Under the pieces are notes generated by a model. It worked only from the letters and a program-made list of their open reading frames with translations, did not search any database and was not told the origin of the DNA. Positions 17,772 to 26,095 of a stretch of 64,000 nucleotides of DNA are shown here, one piece after another. The DNA comes from Parvibaculum sp040390855 (lineage in GTDB: Bacteria; Pseudomonadota; Alphaproteobacteria; Parvibaculales; Parvibaculaceae), in assembly GCA_040390855.1 (NCBI GenBank), contig JAZJXO010000009.1:29327-93326 (forward strand). Reading direction: 5' to 3'. The position numbers and the translations under genes are program-made. Within the stretch, counting starts at the first letter, position 1. Each line of letters starts with the position of its first letter.

Positions 17772-19394
17772 ATGGAGCGCCATGACGCAATCGTCATCGG
17801 TGGGGGCATAAATGGCCTCACGGCTGCCGCGTATCTCGCGCGCGCAGGCGTCGACGTATTGCTTGTCGAGCGCAACGAGCGGCTGGGGAGCGCCGCAGCG
17901 GGCTATGACATCCGCCCCGATTTCCACATGCCGCGTTTTGCGTTGGGCCTGGTCAACATGCCCGCGCATACGGTTTCTGATCTGGAACTCACAAAATTCG
18001 GCCTCCGCCTCATGCGCGTTGACAGCGGTGTCAGCCTCACGGGCGACGGGCGCTATCACGCGAATTACCGTGACGGGTTGATGCATCGTCGCGAGCTTGC
18101 GCGTCACTCCGCCAATGACGCCGACGCATGGACGCGTTTTCGCCGCGACATGCTCAGGGCCAATCGTGCATTGCGTGAGGTTCTGGCCCATCCGATGCGC
18201 GATCCCTCGCGCCGCTCGCTCGCCGTCTTCCGCGCGCTCCTCGGCAGCGCCGACAAAGTGGCGTCGAAACCGACAGACGATCTCCACGATCTGCTGCGTC
18301 TCTGGTCGATGCCGCTTGCCGATTTTCTCGACAGTTATTTTTCATCCGATCTCGTGAAGCTCCACCTCGCGGCCAAGGCGCTCGCAGGCACAACGCTCGG
18401 ACCCTGTTCGCCATCGAGTGCGCGTTTTCTGATGAACGCCTTTACAAACGAGACCGAAGGCGCATCCGGCGGTGCGCCCGCGTCCGTCATCGCGATGGGC
18501 GGACCCGAAGCGGTGGCCAATGCGCTCGCCGCCTCCATCGAGGCTTATGGCGGTCGTGTGCGCACCGAGGCTGAGGTTACCGACGTCATCCTGCGTGACG
18601 GCAAAGCACGCGGTGTCGCGCTCGCCGATGGTGCCGAAATCTACGCCAATGCCATTCTTTCCGACCTCGACCTCAAGCGCACTTTCCTCGCGCTCTTCCC
18701 GTGGAAGGAATTGCCCAAAGGCTTCGTCGAGCGCGTCGGTCGCTTCCGAATGCGCGGCGTGACGGCCAAGGTCAATCTGGCACTCGATGCAATGCCGGAC
18801 TTCCCTGCCTTGCCCGATGGCTGCCCCGCGCTACAAGGCGGACTTACTTTTGCTGGGCCCATGATGTCGCTCGAACGCGCCTTCGATGATTGGCGCGACC
18901 ACCTGCCGCCGCGCCTGCCGCTCATCGAAGCGCTGATCCCGTCCATGGTCGATCACTCGCTCGCGCCTATGGGCCAGCATGTTATGTCGGTCGCCGTCCA
19001 CTACGTGCCGGAGTTCCTGCATGACGGTCCGTGGACAACCGAGCGCCGCGACCAATTCACAGATCTCGTGATCTCCGAAATCGCCGCCCACAGTCCCGAC
19101 TTCAAGGACAAGATTCTCTCCACCGAAACGCTCGTGCCGCCCGACATCGAAAGCGAAGTCGGCTTGACGGCGGGTGACTTCGAGCAGGGCGAGATGACGC
19201 TCGACCAGATGTTTTTCAACCGGCCTATGCCGGGCCTTGCCGGCTATGACACGCCGATTGGAAATTTCTATCTCTGCTCCGGCAGCGCCCATCCCGGTGC
19301 GCTCGAAGCGGGCGGGGCAGGGGCGGGGGCCGCGCAGCGCGTGGCGACCGCGCTTGGCCGTGGCGCGATCCATCGAAAAGGATCAGTGCAATGA
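17772..19394 (+). CDS. FAD-dependent oxidoreductase, PYROXD2/phytoene-desaturase-like (first of pair)
   Basis: Flavoprotein of about 540 residues. The N-terminal Rossmann motif is IVIGGGINGLTAAAYLARAG, with the ribose-binding Glu in LLVERNERLG. The family usually continues with GG after this motif, but here it reads GSAA. A second FAD contact near the C-terminus, NFYLCSGSAHPGALEAGG, matches the family. The overall layout resembles PYROXD2, whose substrate is not firmly known. The ATG at 17772 follows GGGACAGG; a TTG one codon earlier is less likely. The stop overlaps the next start by 4 bp, so the two proteins are probably made in equal amounts. The substrate is unknown; an amine or C-C desaturation is possible. 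Confidence 0.85.
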   Translation: MERHDAIVIGGGINGLTAAAYLARAGVDVLLVERNERLGSAAAGYDIRPDFHMPRFALGLVNMPAHTVSDLELTKFGLRLMRVDSGVSLTGDGRYHANYRDGLMHRRELARHSANDADAWTRFRRDMLRANRALREVLAHPMRDPSRRSLAVFRALLGSADKVASKPTDDLHDLLRLWSMPLADFLDSYFSSDLVKLHLAAKALAGTTLGPCSPSSARFLMNAFTNETEGASGGAPASVIAMGGPEAVANALAASIEAYGGRVRTEAEVTDVILRDGKARGVALADGAEIYANAILSDLDLKRTFLALFPWKELPKGFVERVGRFRMRGVTAKVNLALDAMPDFPALPDGCPALQGGLTFAGPMMSLERAFDDWRDHLPPRLPLIEALIPSMVDHSLAPMGQHVMSVAVHYVPEFLHDGPWTTERRDQFTDLVISEIAAHSPDFKDKILSTETLVPPDIESEVGLTAGDFEQGEMTLDQMFFNRPMPGLAGYDTPIGNFYLCSGSAHPGALEAGGAGAGAAQRVATALGRGAIHRKGSVQ

Positions 19395-20965
19395 GCCTCT
19401 CTGATCATCACTTCGATGCCATCGTCATCGGCGCCGGTCACAACGGCCTGATCGCGGCAAGCTATATGGCAAAGGCCGGTCGCCGTGTGCTGCTGCTCGA
19501 AGCGTCGACGCGTCTCGGCGGCGCGTTGATCACGGCGGAAGTCTCGCCTGACTATCACGTCTCCACGGCCGCGCATCTGCTCGATGCCCTGCCGCGCCGT
19601 ATAGAAAAAGATTTGAAACTTGTGAAGCACGGGCTGCGCTATGCCACGCGCAATCTGCAAACCATCCTGCTTGACCACGACCTCAACCACCTCAGGCTTT
19701 CGACCAAACGCGCCGACCTCGACATTCTCCGTGGCCACAGTCCGGCAGATGCTGCGGCCTATCCCGCTTTCGTTGCGCGCATGAAATCCTATGTGGCAGT
19801 CCTTGGTCCGCTGCTCCATGACGTGCTGCCTGACAGCGCGCCGGAGCCTCTGACCAAACGCTTGCGTCGCCTCGTCTGGCGTGCCGAACGTCTCGGGCCT
19901 GAAACGCTCGAAGATCTGATGCGCCAGCTTCCGGGCAGCATAGGCGATCTGCTCGACGATACGTTTGAAACTGCGCTCTTGAAAGGTGCGCTCGCGCTCG
20001 ACGCCGTCATCGGCGGCGGGCAGGGGCCCTATTCGCCGGGCACAGCGCTCAGTGCCATCATGCGGCGTGGATTGCGGTCCTTGTCCAATGGTCCGCATGT
20101 CATCGAAGGCGGCCTCGGCGGCTTCACTGACGCCTTGTCGGCCTCTGCCGCGAATTTCGGCGTTGTCATCAAAACGGCAACGGAGGTCAAACGCATTATC
20201 ATCGTCGGCGGCACAGTGCAGGGCGTCGAAACACAAACCGGCGACGTCTTCCAGGCACCGCTTGTCCTGTCCAGTGCCCATCCGCGCGAAACGATGCTCG
20301 ATCTCGTCGGCGCGCAATATCTCGACGCGGGATTGGTGAAGCAACTTGCCGGCATCGTCGATACAGGCGCAACGGCCAAGCTCAATCTCTCACTCGACGG
20401 TCTGCCCACCATACAGGGTCTCTCGCCGCAGGAGCACGGCGCGCGCTTCCTCATCGCGCCGTCATTGGTCGCGCTCGACAATGCCTATAGCGATTTCAAG
20501 CATGGCGGCTTTGCCTCCACCTTGTCACTCGAAATGACAATACCGAGTGTCACCGATGCGCCGCTCGCCCCTTCGGGCCAACATGTCATGTCGATCATCG
20601 TGCAATATGTGCCCTATGAAGTGAATGGCGGCTGGGCGGGCGCTCGCGACCGTTTGGTTGATCGCGTCATCGAAACCATTGCCGACTACGCGCCCGATCT
20701 GCGCGACCGCATCGTTGCGGGCGAGCTGATGTTGCCGCAGGATTTCGAGCGCAAGTTTGGCCTCGCCAATGGCGGCTGGTATCATGGTGATATGCGCCTC
20801 GATCAGCTTCTCACCTCGCGTCCCGCGCCCGCTCTCGCGCGCTATGCCACGCCCGTGCGCGGGCTTTACCTCTGCGGCGCTGGCAGCCATCCGGGCGGTG
20901 GCATCTGCGGTCTGCCGGGTGAATATGCGGCCCGCCTCGCGCTTTCCGAGGGAGGCCGCGCATGA
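19391..20965 (+). CDS. FAD-dependent oxidoreductase, PYROXD2/phytoene-desaturase-like (second of pair)
   Basis: Flavoprotein of 524 residues, a paralogue of the gene just upstream. The N-terminus has IVIGAGHNGLIAASYMAKAG, then LLLEASTRLGGA with the intact double glycine. The C-terminal FAD contact is GLYLCGAGSHPGGGICGLPG. The shared segment LAPxGQHVMSxxVxYVP occurs in both proteins at the same relative place, supporting duplication from a common ancestor. Coupled at both ends by ATGA-type 4-bp overlaps to the first oxidoreductase and to the GcvT-like gene. A heterodimer of the two flavoproteins is a reasonable inference. Confidence 0.87.
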   Translation: MSLSDHHFDAIVIGAGHNGLIAASYMAKAGRRVLLLEASTRLGGALITAEVSPDYHVSTAAHLLDALPRRIEKDLKLVKHGLRYATRNLQTILLDHDLNHLRLSTKRADLDILRGHSPADAAAYPAFVARMKSYVAVLGPLLHDVLPDSAPEPLTKRLRRLVWRAERLGPETLEDLMRQLPGSIGDLLDDTFETALLKGALALDAVIGGGQGPYSPGTALSAIMRRGLRSLSNGPHVIEGGLGGFTDALSASAANFGVVIKTATEVKRIIIVGGTVQGVETQTGDVFQAPLVLSSAHPRETMLDLVGAQYLDAGLVKQLAGIVDTGATAKLNLSLDGLPTIQGLSPQEHGARFLIAPSLVALDNAYSDFKHGGFASTLSLEMTIPSVTDAPLAPSGQHVMSIIVQYVPYEVNGGWAGARDRLVDRVIETIADYAPDLRDRIVAGELMLPQDFERKFGLANGGWYHGDMRLDQLLTSRPAPALARYATPVRGLYLCGAGSHPGGGICGLPGEYAARLALSEGGRA

Positions 20966-22302
20966 GCGACGAAGCCGACCTCACAACATCATCCGCTGAC
21001 GAACCGCCGCCGCTTCCCGCAAGCGACGATGCAAAAGTCGTGGGCCGCATTGATCTGGCAAAGCTCGACGAAATGTCGCGTGCCGATCCCGCCTTGTTCG
21101 AACAGAACCATCAGGACCCGCCCTTCGCGCGTCAGGTGATGACCACGCCGCTGCATTTTTATGTGGCGGGCGAAAGCCTCACAAACCTGTGGTGTAACTG
21201 GAACGGCTATTCCGTCGCCACGCATCTCACCAGCATCGACGACGAATATGCCGCGCTGCGCAATGCCGCCGCGATCAACGACATCTCGCCGCTGGTCAAA
21301 TATCGCATCAGCGGACCGGACGCGCAAATTTGGCTCCGCCGCTTCGCCACGGGTAATCTCGTCGCGCTATCGGTGGACGAGATCATGCCCGTCGTCTTCT
21401 GCGAGGATCGCGGTCTTGTCGTCGGTGACGGTCTTCTCTTTCGTCTGGGCGACAGCGAATTTCGTCTTGTTACGGAGGAAGCCCATCTCTCGTGGCTCCT
21501 CGACAGCGCCATCGGCCACAGGGTCCGCATCGAAGACGTGTCGTCAACGCTTGCCGCCGTCAGCCTGCAAGGCCCGCTCTCCTGCGCCACGCTCAGCGCT
21601 TCCGGCTTCACTGGCATCGAAAATCTGCGACCCTACACAGCCCGCTGGTTCGATCTGATGGGAATGCCGGTCTATGTCAGCCGTTCCGGCACGTCGGGCG
21701 ATCTGGGATATGAGTTGTGGGTCGAGCCCGATGATGCTCCCACGCTCTGGCTACGCCTTCTCGACAAGGGAAAATCTTTCGGAGTCAAAGCGACAGGTTT
21801 CGCCTTGCGCGAAATCGCCCGTGTCGAAGCAGGTGTTGCCCGTGCCGGTGTCGATTACATCGGCGCCTTCTCCGCCGTCGATCCGCAAACCGCGATGACA
21901 CCCTACGAGCTTGGCTTTTCTGCTCTTGTCGATCTTGAAGGCGATCATTTCACGGGCCGCGAGGCGCTGCGGCGCGCGCGTGCGCATGAGCCGCGCCACA
22001 TTCTCGCAACCGTGGCGATTGACTGGCACGAACCTTTGTCCTTCAACGCTATCCGCGATGCGTCGGGCCTTGCGGGCCTTGCGACCAGCATCGTCTTCTC
22101 GCCTGCGCTCGGCTGCAATCTTGCGATGGCCATTTTCCGGCCGCGTGCGATTTCGAGTTCGGCGGTTCTCCATGTGGATGCCGAAATCCGCGAGGAGCTT
22201 TCGCTCCGCCTCGTCCGCGCGCCCGCCCGCATCATCGCCGGTGCGGCGCTCATGCTGCCCGCGCGGCATCTTGTTCCTGCGCCGCTCAAGCCGCAGAAAT
22301 AG
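20962..22302 (+). CDS. GcvT-like aminomethyltransferase/folate-dependent demethylase family protein
   Basis: Protein of 446 residues of the glycine-cleavage T family, which bind tetrahydrofolate and accept one-carbon units. Supporting segments are YxALRNAAAINDISPLVKYRISGPDA (N-terminal domain, about 95-120), VSLQGPLSCATL, the folate-binding stretch SGTSGDLGYELWVEP near 245 and FALREIARVEAGVARAGVDY near 275. A C-terminal GCV_T_C-type barrel follows. It is not a plain glycine-cleavage gene: no gcvH or gcvP is near, and the N-terminal 45 residues are extra. The coupling to two flavoproteins suggests that they oxidise a methylated substrate whose one-carbon unit passes to folate (inference). Confidence 0.85.
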   Translation: MSDEADLTTSSADEPPPLPASDDAKVVGRIDLAKLDEMSRADPALFEQNHQDPPFARQVMTTPLHFYVAGESLTNLWCNWNGYSVATHLTSIDDEYAALRNAAAINDISPLVKYRISGPDAQIWLRRFATGNLVALSVDEIMPVVFCEDRGLVVGDGLLFRLGDSEFRLVTEEAHLSWLLDSAIGHRVRIEDVSSTLAAVSLQGPLSCATLSASGFTGIENLRPYTARWFDLMGMPVYVSRSGTSGDLGYELWVEPDDAPTLWLRLLDKGKSFGVKATGFALREIARVEAGVARAGVDYIGAFSAVDPQTAMTPYELGFSALVDLEGDHFTGREALRRARAHEPRHILATVAIDWHEPLSFNAIRDASGLAGLATSIVFSPALGCNLAMAIFRPRAISSSAVLHVDAEIREELSLRLVRAPARIIAGAALMLPARHLVPAPLKPQK

Positions 22303-22345
22303 TATCGTTTCATTACCAGAATGTAGAAGTTTCGCCGCTTTTTCT

Positions 22346-22520
22346 GCGACGGAAAATGCCTGATGTTCCGTTTGACTAAGCGAGAGACAGGCAGACGCAT
22401 TTTCGGGCCTCCCCCCCTTGGACCGGAGATCCGCCTGTTTATCAGGTCGGGGGCGCGGCTCCATTCTATGTGTATGACGCGCCCCCGGCTTCTGGCTTTT
22501 GCCCTTGCGACGGAAAATGC
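22346..22520. repeat. Pair of exact 14-bp direct repeats upstream of the EF-hand/sigma-factor operon
   Basis: GCGACGGAAAATGC occurs at 22346-22359 and again at 22507-22520, the second copy ending three bases before the EF-hand start codon. A shorter version (CTTGCGACGGAA) is found at the end of the sigma-factor gene near 23521. These could be binding sites, for example for the operon's own sigma factor, but no promoter consensus is proven. Confidence 0.4.
22449..22486. repeat. GC-rich 9-bp hairpin between the GcvT-like gene and the EF-hand gene
   Basis: GGGGGCGCG at 22449-22457 is the exact complement of CGCGCCCCC at 22478-22486, with a 20-base loop. There is no following T-run, so it is not a classical terminator; it may be a leader structure or a stop-and-stabilise hairpin. 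Confidence 0.4.
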
Positions 22521-22523
22521 GAT

Positions 22524-22841
22524 ATGCGCGGATCAAAAATAGAAGTTCTGCTTGGCGTTTCGGCAATCGTCCTCGGATTGACTTTGCCGGTGCTCGCCCG
22601 TGCTGCCGAACCCGATGGCATCGAGGCGCGCGGCAAGGCCATGTCGCTTGCTGATACCAACAAGGACGGCAAGGTCTCCGCAACCGAATGGAAAGCCGTG
22701 ACGGATTTGCGTTTTAAGAAATCTGACACAAACAGCGACGGCCAAATATCGAAAACCGAATATGAAGCAGCTTCCGAAAAGCTCTATACGCGTATGCTGA
22801 ATCGAAAAGCCGATGGTGCGCCGCCCGCCGAAGGGGAGTAG
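22524..22841 (+). CDS. Secreted EF-hand calcium-binding protein
   Basis: Small protein of about 105 residues. Basic N-terminus and hydrophobic core (EVLLGVSAIVLGLTLPVLARA) form a signal peptide, so it should be periplasmic. Two EF-hand loops are seen: DTNKDGKVSATE (about 47-58) and DTNSDGQISKTE (about 72-83), both with the usual Asp/Asn/Asp/Glu calcium ligands. The ATG at 22524 was chosen because it gives a clean signal peptide; a GTG 54 bp upstream would bury it. It is followed after 4 bp by the ECF sigma gene, so it may feed metal or calcium status into that system (inference). Confidence 0.8.
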   Translation: MRGSKIEVLLGVSAIVLGLTLPVLARAAEPDGIEARGKAMSLADTNKDGKVSATEWKAVTDLRFKKSDTNSDGQISKTEYEAASEKLYTRMLNRKADGAPPAEGE

Positions 22842-22845
22842 GCTG

Positions 22846-23553
22846 GTGAAACCGCATCCCGCGTTTCTGCCGGACGCTGCGGCGACACCCCCGACCGAAT
22901 GCCCCCGACCTTCTTTGGGCCGCGTCGTGATCGGTTTCGATTTTCAGAAGGGACGCGCCCGTTTGAGCGCTGCGAGCACGGGACAAGGCCACAAGGGTCT
23001 GAGCAAAGCGGGAGATGACGAACTGGTCGCTCTCGTGGCCCAGGGTAACGAGAACGCCTGCCGCGTTCTTGTCGACCGCCACCTGCCGCGTATGCTCGCG
23101 CTCGCCCGCCGCATGATGGGCAATCAGGCCGATGCCGAGGAAGTGGCCCAGGAAGTTTTCCTGCGCGTCTGGACCCATGCCGATCGCTGGGAGCCGGGTC
23201 GGGCGCAATTCACCACATGGCTTCATCGTGTCGGCACCAATCTGTGCCTCGACCGCCTGCGCCGTCACACAACGGATGACATCGACAGTATTCCGGAACC
23301 TGCGAGCGATGAGCCAGGTCCCGATGTGGTTCTTGAGCAACAACAACTTTCAGAACGTGTCGAGAAAGCACTTCAGGAATTGCCTGCCCGACAGCGCGCC
23401 GCCGTGACGCTCACGCATTTTCAGGGGATGACCAACATCGAAGCTGCGGAAATGCTGGAAATAAGTGTCGAAGCTGTAGAGTCTTTGCTCGGTCGTGCGC
23501 GGCGTGCGTTGCGGATGAGCCTTGCGACGGAACGGGAGCATGTCCCGCGTTAG
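22846..23553 (+). CDS. ECF-family RNA polymerase sigma factor
   Basis: Sigma factor of about 235 residues. Region 2 is visible as LVALVAQGNENACRVLVDRH and the signature QADAEEVAQEVFLRVW; region 4 as ALQELPARQRAAVTLTHFQG with the helix-turn-helix MTNIEAAEMLEISVEAVESL. The first 50 residues are a poorly structured extension, rich in Pro. The start is a GTG at 22846, four bases after the EF-hand stop and behind GGGGAG. It is followed by a gene for a probable membrane anti-sigma protein and a periplasmic sensor, the usual order of signal-controlled ECF operons. Confidence 0.9.
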   Translation: MKPHPAFLPDAAATPPTECPRPSLGRVVIGFDFQKGRARLSAASTGQGHKGLSKAGDDELVALVAQGNENACRVLVDRHLPRMLALARRMMGNQADAEEVAQEVFLRVWTHADRWEPGRAQFTTWLHRVGTNLCLDRLRRHTTDDIDSIPEPASDEPGPDVVLEQQQLSERVEKALQELPARQRAAVTLTHFQGMTNIEAAEMLEISVEAVESLLGRARRALRMSLATEREHVPR

Positions 23554-23590
23554 ATGGAGGAAGGTGGGACACCACTGGAAGGAAACGAGT

Positions 23591-24103
23591 ATGTCGGCTA
23601 ACAACATGACAATGCAGCGCTTCAGTGAAATCGTGGACGCCTATGGCGCCCTCGTTCATCGCTGGCCCGCGGATGAGCGCGATGCCGCTTTGGCTCTCCT
23701 CGCCGATAGCGCTGAAGCCCGCGACCGCGTCCAAGCGGCAGGCGAACTCGACGCGATGCTCGACGCCGCGCCTGCGCCAGCGCCCGCATCCCCTGATCTC
23801 GTCGCTCGCATCATGGCCGCGCGTCCCCGTGCTATTGCGGTCATCGCCGCCGCACGTCAGTCCAAGGATGGTTTCTGGAAAAGTCTCGTCAGCGAGATCT
23901 GGCCCTATGGCTCGCCCGCCTTACCTGCCGGTGCGCTCGCAGCTTCCATTGTGCTCGGTGTCAGCTTCGGCCTCTCCGCGCCCGGCGCCATGGCAGCTTT
24001 TGGGCTCGGTGCAGAGACTGCGACAGCTTCGTCAGAGGTGGGTGAGCAGTTGGTGGCGATGGCGCTGTCCGAGAATACCTATACCGAGGATTTTCAGGAA
24101 TGA
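23591..24103 (+). CDS. Probable anti-sigma factor, single-pass membrane protein
   Basis: Protein of about 170 residues. The cytoplasmic N-terminus is helical (FSEIVDAYGALVHRWPADERDAALALL, given here in part), followed by an Ala/Pro-rich linker and one membrane segment at about 113-140 (ALPAGALAASIVLGVSFGLS). The short C-terminus is acidic. No zinc-binding HxxxCxxC motif is present, so it is not a classical ZAS protein. The role is inferred from position between an ECF sigma factor and a periplasmic sensor; ATG at 23591 follows GGAAGGAAACGAG. It overlaps the next gene by 4 bp. Confidence 0.65.
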   Translation: MSANNMTMQRFSEIVDAYGALVHRWPADERDAALALLADSAEARDRVQAAGELDAMLDAAPAPAPASPDLVARIMAARPRAIAVIAAARQSKDGFWKSLVSEIWPYGSPALPAGALAASIVLGVSFGLSAPGAMAAFGLGAETATASSEVGEQLVAMALSENTYTEDFQE

Positions 24104-24654
24104 ACGACACATACGTCACGCCCCCGTCATCGCGCTCGCGCCTCGGACTGATCCTGCTCGCATCGCTCGTCGTCAATCTCTTCCTCATCGGCGTGATCGC
24201 CACCGCCGTTTGGAAGCATCGCGGCGACATGGATCGCCCAAACTATGGCGGCCCGATGTCGTTTTTATTTGGTGATATAAAAGGCGCAAAGTCGGACATG
24301 ACCGGCGATGACCGCGCGGCGTTGCGCAAAATGATGATGGGCCATTTCAAAACCATCCGCCCGCGGCTCGACGAGATTGACGAGGCGCGCAAGGCGCTGG
24401 CGCGCGCGCTCGCGGAAACGCCATATGATCAGGCAAAAGTCGCCGCCGGTTTCCAGCGCATCGAAGCGGCCCAACTCGCCGTCGGTGCTGAAATGCGCGC
24501 CGTCATGGTCAAGGGTTTCGGCGACATGAACGATGCGCAGCGCCAGCGTCTCGGCAAAATCATGGAGCAGAATGCCGAGCGCGATTGGCGTCGCAAAAGG
24601 CGCGGCCACGATAATGACAGCGACGGTCCGCCGCCACCGCAGCCAGACCAGTAA
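24100..24654 (+). CDS. Periplasmic metal-resistance/CpxP-CnrX-like sensor protein
   Basis: Protein of 184 residues with one N-terminal membrane anchor at about 16-38 (LGLILLASLVVNLFLIGVIA) and a periplasmic helical hairpin. Segments MTGDDRAALRKMM, LDEIDEARKALARALAETPYD and MRAVMVKGFGDMNDAQRQRLGKIM match the Metal_resist/CpxP-like fold (family recognition from memory). The tail is charged and Pro-rich. In CnrX systems such proteins sense metal and control an ECF sigma via a membrane anti-sigma, which fits the neighbours. The metal or stress is unknown. Confidence 0.75.
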   Translation: MNDTYVTPPSSRSRLGLILLASLVVNLFLIGVIATAVWKHRGDMDRPNYGGPMSFLFGDIKGAKSDMTGDDRAALRKMMMGHFKTIRPRLDEIDEARKALARALAETPYDQAKVAAGFQRIEAAQLAVGAEMRAVMVKGFGDMNDAQRQRLGKIMEQNAERDWRRKRRGHDNDSDGPPPPQPDQ

Positions 24655-24725
24655 TCTCGCACATAGACCGTTCATGCTTTGGCCGGTTACACTCGCTGAA
24701 CCCCAAGCGAGACAGAAGCGAGACA

Positions 24726-26078
24726 ATGGCAATGACGTGGTATCACCCGAGCATGTATGATGCAGGTGCGCCTGCCGGAAGCTATTGGGAAGATACCGCG
24801 CCGCCTCTGGCCGCAGGCGTGGACCTCGGTCCTCTGCAATCGAGTGCACAATGCGACGTCGCCGTCATCGGCGGTGGCTATACCGGCCTCTCCGCTGCTT
24901 ACCATCTCGCGCGTGATCACTCGATCGACGTCGCCGTATTAGAGGCAGGTCCCCTCGGCTGGGGTGCCTCGGGCCGCAATGGCGGCTTCTGTTCGCTCCC
25001 GCCGATGAGTCTGTCCTACGCGCAACTCATCAAACGCTACGGCGTGGATGAAGCCCGCCGTTTCATCACCTCCCAGACCGACGCCATCGACCTCGTCGCA
25101 GGCCTTGCTCGCGACGAAGGCTTCGACATCGGAAAGCAAGGCGAGGGCACAATGCATGTGGCGCACGCCGCGAACCGTTTCAGCGACCTGGAAGAGGAAG
25201 CGGATTATTTGGGAAAAACCTTCGGCCTGCCCGTCGCGCTTTTTAGTCGCGAAGAATTTGCCGAACGATTTTACGATTCTACCGAACAATTCGGCGCGCT
25301 CCACAACAAGCGCGGCTTTGGCCTCCACCCGATGCGCTTCGCGCGCGGTCTCGCCACAGCGGCGGCGCGGGCAGGCGTGCGTCTCCATAGCAGATCCGAA
25401 GTCACGCATTGGGAAAAATCCGGCAACGGACATGTTCTGCACACAAACGCAGGTACCCTGCGGGCGCGGCGCGTCATCATCGCGACCAACGGTTTTACAA
25501 CATCGTCGCTGCATAAAAATCTGGCCGATCGCCTCATTCCTGTTCTCTCAAACATCATCGTCACACGTCTATTGACAGCGGACGAGCGGGCCGCACAAAA
25601 ATGGCAGACGGACCTACCCTGCGCCAATACGCGGCGCTTGCTCTATTACTATCGCATGTTACCGGACAATCGTTTCCTCTTCGGCGCGCGCGGCGACCTG
25701 ACGGGGCGGCCCGAAGACGGTGCATTGATGCGTACACAAATGGAAAAACAGCTTGCGAGCGTCTTCCCGCACTGGAAAGGCGTCGAAACAACGCATTACT
25801 GGCGCGGTTTTGTCTGCATGAATGCGCGTATGACGCCCGCCATCGGACAGGTTCCGGATGATAAAAGCGTACATTTTGCGCTGGCCTATCACGGCGATGG
25901 CGTCGCCTGTGCGCCTTGGGCGGGTCGCGCGCTTGCAAATGTCATCGGTGGAAAAATAACTTGGTCCGAAATTCCCGCGCCGTTCCTAGGGATTCCGCCT
26001 ATTATTCCGTTTCCTTCATTGCGGCGCTGGTATCTTCGTGCCGCTCTCGGCTATTATCATTTCCAGGATAAACAATAA
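24726..26078 (+). CDS. puuB: FAD-dependent amine oxidoreductase, PuuB-like (gamma-glutamylputrescine oxidase family)
   Basis: DAO-fold flavoprotein of about 450 residues. The dinucleotide-binding motif is VAVIGGGYTGLSAAYHLA at about 41-58, and the segment GPLGWGASGRNGGFC follows, typical of the PuuB group. The C-terminus ends with FALAYHGDGVACAPWAGRALANVI, a flavin contact region. The family oxidises gamma-glutamylputrescine or related amines to aldehydes with peroxide or electron transfer. Two in-frame ATGs (24726 and 24732) are possible starts. It is followed by a PuuA-like ligase gene, so the pair can make and oxidise gamma-glutamyl amines. The exact amine is not certain. Confidence 0.8.
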   Translation: MAMTWYHPSMYDAGAPAGSYWEDTAPPLAAGVDLGPLQSSAQCDVAVIGGGYTGLSAAYHLARDHSIDVAVLEAGPLGWGASGRNGGFCSLPPMSLSYAQLIKRYGVDEARRFITSQTDAIDLVAGLARDEGFDIGKQGEGTMHVAHAANRFSDLEEEADYLGKTFGLPVALFSREEFAERFYDSTEQFGALHNKRGFGLHPMRFARGLATAAARAGVRLHSRSEVTHWEKSGNGHVLHTNAGTLRARRVIIATNGFTTSSLHKNLADRLIPVLSNIIVTRLLTADERAAQKWQTDLPCANTRRLLYYYRMLPDNRFLFGARGDLTGRPEDGALMRTQMEKQLASVFPHWKGVETTHYWRGFVCMNARMTPAIGQVPDDKSVHFALAYHGDGVACAPWAGRALANVIGGKITWSEIPAPFLGIPPIIPFPSLRRWYLRAALGYYHFQDKQ

Positions 26079-26095
26079 TCTGTTTGGAAATGAAA

